Below the pieces are notes generated by a model. It worked only from the letters and a program-made list of their open reading frames with translations. It did no database searches and had not been told where the DNA came from. Of a DNA stretch of 13,725 bases, positions 6,003-12,116 are shown piece by piece. Source of the stretch: Lachnospiraceae bacterium UBA7188 (GTDB lineage Bacteria; Bacillota; Clostridia; Lachnospirales; Lachnospiraceae); NCBI GenBank assembly GCA_002490995.1, contig DKVC01000044.1, forward strand, positions 21,494 to 35,218, in the 5' to 3' direction. A program made the translations under genes and the position numbers. Each line of letters opens with the position of its first letter. Positions within the stretch are counted from its first letter, which is position 1.

Positions 6003-8336
6003 ATGAATTTACCGAAAAGTTTTGTCAGTATCGCCGGTAAATACGGAATAGAGAAGAAAGACATCCTGTTTGCCGCCATGGCCGACTTTGATGCCGACTA
6101 TCGCTTTGCGGATTCCATAGTGGCGCTGACCAGGGAAAAGCTTATCCTGGCGGCATACCCGTACCGGGAAAAGACAGAGTACCGGTTCGGCGGTTACGGC
6201 GGCTGGCAGTTTGCGGAAGAGATGGAGAAAAAGGATATGGCGCTGGCGGGAGAGCCTGCCATACAGATTTTTGAATTGAAAGATATCGGGAAAATGGAAG
6301 TGCTCCGACAGGTGGCAACCGGCGTGCTGGTGGCGGAAATTGACGGCGTGGAGCGCAATCTCTGCCATTTTTCCAACACCAGGATGGAGATGTTCCTGAG
6401 AATCTGCAGCCTGGCGGAAAAGATAAAAAAGGGCGAGGAAATTTCGGAGGAAGATCTGAATGTCAAAAAGGGAAAGGAGTGCTGTCCCAAATGCGGCATG
6501 ATCTATCCGGATCAGGAGCGGAAGGTCTGTCCGAAGTGCATGGATAAAAAATCGATCCTGATGCGGGTAGTCTCCTATTTTAAGCCTTATACGAAATATC
6601 TGGCAGTGATGGTGCTCTGCTATCTGGGAACGGCTCTGCTGAACCTGGCATGGCCGTACCTGAGCGGAACGGTTCTCTATGACCAGGTCCTGGCGCGGAA
6701 TGAAGAATTCCTTACGTTTCTGCATCTCCCGGCGGGCCGGTTTACAGCTGCCCTGACCATGCTGGTAATCGCCATGATTGTGACGAAAATAGTCATTCAG
6801 GGGCTGGGAATCCTGCAGGGAGTGCTGACTGCCAAAATTGCGCCGGAAGTGGTGGCGACTTTGAAGAGCCAGGTATTTTCCTCCATGGGACGGCTGTCCA
6901 TCAGCTTTTATTCCAAGAGGCAGACGGGAGGCCTGATGACCAGGGTGTCTGACGATGCGGAGGAGATATCCAGTTTCTTTATTGACGGTATTCCGTATTT
7001 CTTTATCAACCTGGGGAATATCATCGCCATGAGTATCATCATGTTCTGCTTAAACCCGCTGTTGGCGCTGGTGTCCCTGATACTGATGCCGCTGCTGGTT
7101 GTCTTAAGCTACAGAATGGTGCCGCAGCTATGGCATTTTTACGGAAAAAGGCACCGTGCAAACCGCCGTTTGAAAGGACAGATGAATGAGAACTTTACCG
7201 GAGCCAGGGTGGTCAAGGCATTCGGCCAGCAGGAACAGGAGATGAAACGCTTTTCCAAAAACAACGGGAAAGTAAAAAATGCGGAGATGGATGTGGCGCG
7301 TTATGATATCCGCTTTTTCGCGCTTTATTTTGCGGTGGAAGATGCAATCAACTTTCTGGTATGGGCAGTGGGCGGCGCCATGATGATCAGCGGCTCCAGT
7401 ATTGAGCTGGGCCTGCTGCTCACCTTCTCCGGCTATGTGGGACAGCTGAAAGGGCCGCTGGAATTTTTCTCCCGCAGCGTCCGCTGGTATACCGAGTGCA
7501 TGAATTCGGCCCAGCGTATGTTTGAGATTATCGATGCGGTGCCGGAAGTGAAGGAAGTGCCTGACCCGGTGCGCCCGGATGAACTGAAAGGCGAAATTGA
7601 ACTGAAAAATGTTACGTTCGGTTATGAGGCCCACAAGCCTATTTTAAAAAATATCAGTTTCCATGTAAATGCTGGAGAGGTATTTGGGATCGTGGGACGT
7701 TCCGGTGCGGGAAAGTCTACACTTGTAAACCTTATATCCAGACTGTACGATGCCCAGGAAGGCGAAGTACTGGTGGACGGCATCAATGTAAAACGGTATG
7801 GATTCCGGGAACTGCGCAAAAATGTTGCAATGGTGTCCCAGGAAACCTATATCTTCATGGGGACGGTGGCGGAGAATATCGCCTATGCCAGGCCGGAAGC
7901 CACCAGGGAGGAAATCATCCGTGCAGCGGTCCAGGCCAATGCCCATGACTTTATCTGCAAGATGCCTGAGGGGTATGATACTTTGCTGGGCTCATCCAGC
8001 CGCTCCCTGTCAGGAGGGGAGAAGCAGCGGATCTCCATTGCCAGGGCGATTCTTGCCGATCCGAAGATACTGATCCTGGACGAAGCCACATCGGCTGTGG
8101 ACACAGAGACGGAGCTTGCCATCCAGAAATCCCTGGAGCGCCTGGAGAAGGGCAGGACCGTGCTGTCCATCGCCCACAGGCTCTCCACCCTGCGCAATGC
8201 CACCCACCTGATCGTACTGGACGACGGACGCCTGACGGAATCCGGAACCCATGACGAACTGCTGGCCAGGAAAGGAACCTATTATAAACTGAGCGAACTC
8301 CAGACCAAAGCCCTCGCCATGCGCGGCATCGAGTAA
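6003..8336 (+). CDS. ABC exporter half-transporter with N-terminal zinc-ribbon module (first of pair)
   Basis: This 777-residue membrane exporter powers substrate efflux by ATP hydrolysis; the substrate is unknown. Residues 1-150 form a cytosolic region of beta-rich, PH-like appearance. A four-cysteine zinc-ribbon-like motif follows, with C161/C164 and C176/C179 (CPKCGM...CPKC). A six-helix transmembrane region spans about 195-480, and the nucleotide-binding domain about 525-765. All ATPase motifs are intact: Walker A GRSGAGKST (565-573), Q-loop SQETYIF, signature LSGGEKQ (669-675), Walker B ILILDE with catalytic E694, and H725 in the H-loop. Usual half-exporters are about 580 residues, so the N-terminal module is the addition. 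The ATG at 6003 has the ribosome binding site ggagg (5992-5996). It is controlled by the upstream promoter-attenuator and followed by DUF1854 and a second exporter of the same architecture, suggesting a heterodimer. Unlike BmrC/BmrD-type pairs, neither subunit shows a degenerate catalytic site. Confidence 0.93.
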   Translation: MNLPKSFVSIAGKYGIEKKDILFAAMADFDADYRFADSIVALTREKLILAAYPYREKTEYRFGGYGGWQFAEEMEKKDMALAGEPAIQIFELKDIGKMEVLRQVATGVLVAEIDGVERNLCHFSNTRMEMFLRICSLAEKIKKGEEISEEDLNVKKGKECCPKCGMIYPDQERKVCPKCMDKKSILMRVVSYFKPYTKYLAVMVLCYLGTALLNLAWPYLSGTVLYDQVLARNEEFLTFLHLPAGRFTAALTMLVIAMIVTKIVIQGLGILQGVLTAKIAPEVVATLKSQVFSSMGRLSISFYSKRQTGGLMTRVSDDAEEISSFFIDGIPYFFINLGNIIAMSIIMFCLNPLLALVSLILMPLLVVLSYRMVPQLWHFYGKRHRANRRLKGQMNENFTGARVVKAFGQQEQEMKRFSKNNGKVKNAEMDVARYDIRFFALYFAVEDAINFLVWAVGGAMMISGSSIELGLLLTFSGYVGQLKGPLEFFSRSVRWYTECMNSAQRMFEIIDAVPEVKEVPDPVRPDELKGEIELKNVTFGYEAHKPILKNISFHVNAGEVFGIVGRSGAGKSTLVNLISRLYDAQEGEVLVDGINVKRYGFRELRKNVAMVSQETYIFMGTVAENIAYARPEATREEIIRAAVQANAHDFICKMPEGYDTLLGSSSRSLSGGEKQRISIARAILADPKILILDEATSAVDTETELAIQKSLERLEKGRTVLSIAHRLSTLRNATHLIVLDDGRLTESGTHDELLARKGTYYKLSELQTKALAMRGIE

Positions 8337-8390
8337 GAGGGGGTACTGGGAGGGCAGCTGCGGAACTTGAAATAAGAAAGGAATATATAG

Positions 8391-8984
8391 ATGGAAGAAA
8401 ATAGCAACAGCATGGATTTGCTGAATTTACAGGAATTTGACGAGGAAGCCCTGAAAAAAGAATCGGAGGAACTTCTGGAGATGCGTTTCCTGAACAGAGA
8501 AAACGCAGTTTTCAGCAGGACATCCGGAGGCTTCCTTGCTTTGAAGACAACAGGAATGGGTGGGACTTTTTCCAAAGAATACGCCCGTGTCGGCGTATAC
8601 CTGACATTTCCGCTGACTAATCCGGAGGAATTTATCTCCATCAGGGAGGCGGACGAGAAAGCGAAAGAAATCGGCATCATAGAAAAGCTTTCCCAGCTGC
8701 CGGAAGATCAGCAGGAAATGCTGCGTGAGCAGATTAAGCTGCGCTACTTTATGCCGGTAATCACCAAAGTGCTGGACGTGAAGGATGAATACGGCTATGC
8801 TTACTGGAATGTAGTCACTACCTTCGGCGCATGCCGTTTTACCACACAGATGAGCGGCGATGCCGTGATTCATTTGAGCGATTCCAGGCTGCTGGTGACG
8901 GATATTGACGGAAACCGTTACGAGATTCCCGATTTTTATCAGCTTGGTGTCATGGAGCGCAAGAAACTGGATCTATTTATATAA
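8391..8984 (+). CDS. DUF1854 family protein
   Basis: This 197-residue soluble protein of unknown function has no signal peptide or membrane segment. The DUF1854 domain is recognisable in the second half: LRYFMPVITKVLDVKDEYG, then YWNVVTTFGACRF, then the hallmark LLVTDIDGNRYEIPDF near the C-terminus. DUF1854 proteins are known beside, or fused to, ABC exporters; in some proteobacteria they accompany cyanophycin gene clusters. Lying between two exporter genes, it is probably an accessory subunit or regulator of that transporter. No cyanophycin synthetase is present here, so a cyanophycin role should not be assumed. The start at 8391 has agaaagga (8375-8382) upstream. The gap after the first exporter is 54 nt, consistent with one transcript. 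Family assignment is fairly firm; role is inference. Confidence 0.8.
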   Translation: MEENSNSMDLLNLQEFDEEALKKESEELLEMRFLNRENAVFSRTSGGFLALKTTGMGGTFSKEYARVGVYLTFPLTNPEEFISIREADEKAKEIGIIEKLSQLPEDQQEMLREQIKLRYFMPVITKVLDVKDEYGYAYWNVVTTFGACRFTTQMSGDAVIHLSDSRLLVTDIDGNRYEIPDFYQLGVMERKKLDLFI

Positions 8985-9006
8985 AAGAGAGAACTGTGCC
9001 TGCTAT

Positions 9007-9025
9007 GGTTCCTTTAGCGGGAACC
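9007..9025 (+). other. Small hairpin between DUF1854 and the second exporter
   Basis: ggttcc (9007-9012) and ggaacc (9020-9025) pair perfectly around a 7-nt loop. Outer cta/tag (9003-9005 with 9028-9030) can extend the stem across an internal loop. No T-tract follows, so it is not a terminator; it could tune mRNA stability within the operon. Confidence 0.4.
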
Positions 9026-9064
9026 TGTAGAAAACTGATTGTGTCGAATACGAAATGCCGAAAA

Positions 9065-9131
9065 GTGAGTTAAAAGAGGTGGAACATGACGGCAAATAGT
9101 GAGTTAAAGAAGCGGAACATGACAGCAAATA
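9065..9131 (+). repeat. Imperfect tandem direct repeat (34 + 33 nt) upstream of the second exporter
   Basis: Copy one (9065-9098) and copy two (9099-9131) both run from gtgagttaaa through ggaacatgac to gcaaata, with about four differences including a 1-nt deletion. Each copy contains a gtgg- or gcgg-aacATGac segment resembling a ribosome binding site and start codon. The duplication is clear; whether it affects expression of the exporter 43 nt downstream is unknown. Confidence 0.75.
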
Positions 9132-9169
9132 GCAGGGCGGAGACAGTTTTTAAGAGAAAGGCAATATAA
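9086..9169 (+). CDS. Possible 27-residue peptide frame upstream of the second exporter
   Basis: From the ATG at 9086 a frame of 27 codons (begins MTANSELKKRN, then repeats MTANS) runs to TAA at 9167-9169, four nt before the exporter start. agaggtgg lies just upstream as a possible ribosome binding site, although its spacing is short. The peptide is very basic and its sequence comes mostly from the tandem duplication. It may be a translational-coupling leader, since the exporter has only a weak Shine-Dalgarno (agagaaagg), or simply a chance frame. Confidence 0.3.
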   Translation: MTANSELKKRNMTANSRAETVFKRKAI

Positions 9170-9173
9170 TTCT

Positions 9174-11396
9174 ATGAAACTATTGTATACATTAAACAAA
9201 GAGCAGACGGACGCCCTGAAGCTTGCGCCGGGAGAGGACATTATGTACTGCGTTCCTGTGGACCTGGACTTTGACAGCCGGAAAATGCAGGCAAGGCAAA
9301 GCTATACAGGAAAAATCTACCTGGTGGTGACCGGAGAGCGCTTCCTGGTGTTAGAAGGGGAAAACGTTGCGGCATCCTTTCTGTTGGACGGCTGCGAAAA
9401 GATCAAATGTGAGCATCAGGTACACAGCGGCATCCTCACCGTGACGAAAAAAGACGGTCAGGTAATCTGTGCGGCGCGCTTTTCCATGCGCCACATTGTC
9501 AGGGTAGCCTATGTGGCAAGGGGAGCCCAGACAATCCTGACAGCGCGCAGAAACGGTGAAAAACCGGAACAGGTGGTCAGCCTGGAATATGAGAAATATT
9601 GTGAGAAATGCGGCAGGGCGCTCCCGGGAACCAGCAAGTGCCCCTACTGCGACGGAAAGGCAGATATGCTGAAAAAGTTCATGGAGCTGTGCGGCGATTA
9701 CGTAGGGAAGCTTCTGCTGATTTCCCTGCTGATGGTATTGCTTTCCGCAATCAACATGGCTGTGCCAATGGTACAGAAGAATTTTATAGACGGCGCGCTG
9801 TCCACCGGGAAGGGAACCTGGGCAGACTGGTGGGTTTTCGTGGGATTTACCTTCTTTCTGACGGTGGCGCGTATCCTGCTGGACAATTTCCAATACTGGC
9901 AGTGCATGTCCCTGGGCACTTCCCTGAGCATGACCCTGCGCCAGAAGCTCTACTACAAGATACAGTCGCTTTCCCTTTCTTTTATTAATAACAGGAAGCC
10001 GGGAGAGCTGCTGAACCGTGTGGCGCGGGATACGAGACAGGTCCGTGAATTTATGGAAGAGGTCTTCTCCGGCATGTTCTCCACGCTGCTTACCATGGTG
10101 GTATCACTGGCAGTGATGTTTTCCATCAGCTGGAAAATGACGCTTATGTCGTTAGGATTTGTAGCGGTTGTATTTGTGGTCACCAGGCTTTTCTGGCACC
10201 ATATCCACACGATTTACCATAAGCAGTGGCTGAAATCGGATGACCTGTCCAGCAGCCTGCAGGATATCATCTCGGGAATGCGGGTGGTGAAATCCTTCGG
10301 AAAAGAAGAGCGGGAGGCGGCCCGTTTTCAGAAAAAGACTCAGGAATTTGCGGATATCAGCAAAAAGAACGAAACCTTTTGGGCTGTCTTTTTCCCCATA
10401 CTGACCTTTCTGCTGGGAGCAGGCTCCTATATCGCAGTGTATTTCGGCGGCATGGATGTGCTGAACGGGGACATGACCATGGGAGAGCTGGTGCAGTTTA
10501 TCGCTTACTGCGGCTACCTGTTCGGACCGCTGAACTGGATGACCCACATGCCCAGGATGGTGATGCAGATGATCACCAGTATGAACCGTATTTACGATGT
10601 GCTGGACGAAGAGCCGGTCATCATGGACCGTGAGGACAGCAGGGCATTTCCCATTGAAGGCGCGTTTACCTTTGAGCATGTTTCCTTTGGCTACCACACC
10701 TATGAGCCGGTGCTGGAGGACATCAATTTCCAGGTGAAGCCTGGTGAGATGATCGGCCTGGTGGGCGCTTCCGGAACGGGAAAATCTACTTTGATCAACC
10801 TGATCATGCGCCTGTATGACGTGGACCAGGGGAAAATTACCATTGACGGGGTGGATATCCGCAATATGAAAACGGAGAGCCTCCATTCCCAGATCGGCGT
10901 GGTGCTCCAGGAGACTTTCCTGTTCTCCGGCAGTATCCTGGCTAACATCCGCTTTGCCAGACAGGACGCCAGCCTGGCGGAGGTAATCCAGGCAGCCAAG
11001 GCGGCCAATGCCCATGATTTCATCTGCAAGACGCCGGACGGCTACAATACCTATGTGGGCGAGCACGGCTACAATCTGTCCGGCGGAGAGCGGCAGCGGA
11101 TTGCCATAGCCAGGGCTATTTTGAACAATCCCAGGCTGCTGATTCTGGACGAGGCTACATCCGCCCTGGATACGGAGAGCGAATTCCTGATCCAGCAGGC
11201 CCTTGACAGGCTGGTGAAGGGGCGGACTACCTTTGCTATCGCCCACAGGCTTTCTACACTGCGGAATGCAGACAGACTTGTGGTGATTGACCGGCACGGC
11301 ATTGCGGAAATCGGTACCCATAACGAACTGTTGGAGAAGAAAGGAATTTACTATGGGCTGGTGACGGCGCAGCTGCAGATGGCGGAAGGGAAGTAG
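9174..11396 (+). CDS. ABC exporter half-transporter with N-terminal zinc-ribbon module (second of pair)
   Basis: This 740-residue membrane exporter has the same layout as the first subunit. A cytosolic beta-rich N-terminal region covers about residues 1-140. A zinc-ribbon-like motif follows, with C143/C146 and C156/C159 (CEKCGRALPGTSKCPYC). Six transmembrane helices span about 178-460, and a nucleotide-binding domain about 490-725. Motifs are complete: Walker A GASGTGKST (531-539), Q-loop LQETFLF, signature LSGGERQ (635-641), Walker B LLILDE with catalytic E660, and H691. It is only moderately similar to its partner outside the ATPase motifs, which favours a heterodimer over a recent duplication. 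The start at 9174 follows agagaaagg (9151-9159) at a rather long distance. The alternative of translational coupling from the short frame ending 4 nt upstream is plausible. The operon ends at the terminator at 11493. Confidence 0.93.
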   Translation: MKLLYTLNKEQTDALKLAPGEDIMYCVPVDLDFDSRKMQARQSYTGKIYLVVTGERFLVLEGENVAASFLLDGCEKIKCEHQVHSGILTVTKKDGQVICAARFSMRHIVRVAYVARGAQTILTARRNGEKPEQVVSLEYEKYCEKCGRALPGTSKCPYCDGKADMLKKFMELCGDYVGKLLLISLLMVLLSAINMAVPMVQKNFIDGALSTGKGTWADWWVFVGFTFFLTVARILLDNFQYWQCMSLGTSLSMTLRQKLYYKIQSLSLSFINNRKPGELLNRVARDTRQVREFMEEVFSGMFSTLLTMVVSLAVMFSISWKMTLMSLGFVAVVFVVTRLFWHHIHTIYHKQWLKSDDLSSSLQDIISGMRVVKSFGKEEREAARFQKKTQEFADISKKNETFWAVFFPILTFLLGAGSYIAVYFGGMDVLNGDMTMGELVQFIAYCGYLFGPLNWMTHMPRMVMQMITSMNRIYDVLDEEPVIMDREDSRAFPIEGAFTFEHVSFGYHTYEPVLEDINFQVKPGEMIGLVGASGTGKSTLINLIMRLYDVDQGKITIDGVDIRNMKTESLHSQIGVVLQETFLFSGSILANIRFARQDASLAEVIQAAKAANAHDFICKTPDGYNTYVGEHGYNLSGGERQRIAIARAILNNPRLLILDEATSALDTESEFLIQQALDRLVKGRTTFAIAHRLSTLRNADRLVVIDRHGIAEIGTHNELLEKKGIYYGLVTAQLQMAEGK

Positions 11397-11492
11397 CAGA
11401 CGGCGTAAACATTCTGTTCTGGAATGCAGCCATAGACAAATTTAGGAAAGAGGGCATAATGGCATTCGCAGCATGTTGCAATTAACAAAATA

Positions 11493-11553
11493 ACAAAGAC
11501 ATCCGGGAAATCGGCAGCCGGAAAGCATACCGATTCCCGGATGTCTTTGTTTT
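11493..11553. terminator. Bidirectional intrinsic terminator between the exporter operon and the ATPase remnant
   Basis: Bases 11493-11514 (acaaagacatccggg...) are complementary to 11530-11550, giving a stem of about 21 bp with a single bulged base and a 15-nt loop. tttt follows on the + strand and a T-rich tract (from aattaacaaaataac) follows on the - strand. It therefore ends both the exporter operon and the convergent - strand gene. The stop codon of the - strand frame lies within its + strand tail. Confidence 0.9.
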
Positions 11554-11785
11554 AAAGCAAAGGCGTCATATACAGAGGAAGGTACAGGATGCCATCCTCA
11601 TCCTTCAAGTCCCCGGTATGCAGTACATAAGGAATATAAATCTGCTGGGTGTATTTTGCCTTAAACTTTTTCAGGGAAGACAAAGTATAATTTTTCCCGG
11701 ATTTTACTTCTATAGGGGAAATATTATGCCGGCTGCTGATTTTTTCTTTTGCAATGAGGAAATCAATCTCCATCCGGGACTTTTC
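11552..11785 (-). pseudogene. 5'-truncated remnant of an AAA+ ATPase with DUF4143 domain
   Basis: Only the last ~78 codons of a normally about 400-residue protein survive. They read EIDFLIAKEK, SPIEVKSGKNYTLSSLKKF, then ILYLPLYMTPLL at the stop, which is the usual end of the DUF4143 domain carried by many AAA+ ATPases of unknown role in Clostridia and Bacteroidetes. The PD-(D/E)XK-like pattern EIDFLI...IEVKS is visible. Going upstream, the conserved reading (EKSRMEIDFL) meets an in-frame TGA at 11786-11788. No Walker motifs occur in the bases before it, which instead hold a tandem repeat. The ATG at 11773 lies inside the conserved domain and is not a genuine start. The gene is therefore a decayed fragment; a functional small protein is unlikely. 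Confidence 0.75.
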
Positions 11786-11807
11786 TCACCAGTCGTGCAA
11801 CACGAAA

Positions 11808-11886
11808 TCAAGATTTTTGCTTTCGGTAAATTACACGTTTTCAAGATTTTTGAGTGGGCTAAATTACACATTTTCAAAATTTACGG
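11808..11886. repeat. 33-nt tandem repeat next to the ATPase remnant
   Basis: Units at 11808-11840 and 11841-11873 both start tcaagatttttg and contain taaattacacNttt; a partial third copy starts at 11874 (tcaaaattta). The unit is 33 nt, so it stays in frame on either strand. The repeat replaces what should be the 5' part of the DUF4143 gene. Over the rest of the gene-free stretch 11786-12116 I see only this array, a possible promoter and the ribosome binding site of the next gene. Confidence 0.7.
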
Positions 11887-11975
11887 AGAAACTGACAAAT
11901 TTTTTGCCGTATTCGGCCGTTTCATGTAAAATGGAAACAGGATATTTTACGCACAGAAAAAAATTTATTTTTCCC

Positions 11976-12002
11976 CAACCTTTTGCAACTGTCCTGTGTC
12001 TA
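11976..12002 (+). promoter_or_regulatory. Possible ECF-type promoter upstream of the sigma factor gene
   Basis: caacc (11976-11980) is followed after 16 nt by tgtcta (11997-12002). This resembles the AAC...CGTCTA pattern of extracytoplasmic-function sigma promoters. Its location about 115 nt before an ECF sigma gene suggests autoregulation. No comparison with other targets is possible here, so this is a suggestion. Confidence 0.4.
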
Positions 12003-12116
12003 TTAAGACAAGCGCTTACAATAATAGAATTGCCGGCTTTCTATTTGAAGCGTAAATTATTCTGCCATGTGCCACTGGACGGCAGGTTACGGAATTGACA
12101 TCGGGAGGATACATAT

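Noticed and set aside
6003..8984. Assigning the exporter/DUF1854 genes to cyanophycin metabolism
   Set aside because: The family name link comes from other bacteria; no cyanophycin synthetase or cyanophycinase gene is in this window.
11459..11485. Eight-residue frame (MAFAACCN) after the second exporter
   Set aside because: It is very short; although a purine-rich stretch precedes it, there is no context for a role and it lies just before the operon terminator.
11808..11886. CRISPR array
   Set aside because: The 33-nt units are directly adjacent with no unique spacers, and there are no cas genes nearby.
11618..11929. 103-codon + strand frame over the ATPase remnant and repeat
   Set aside because: It is the antisense reading of the remnant plus the in-frame repeat; no ribosome binding site or domain supports it.
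12095..12100. TTGACA as a -35 box for the sigma factor gene
   Set aside because: It is only 16 nt before the start codon and overlaps the ribosome binding site region, leaving no room for a -10 box and transcription start.
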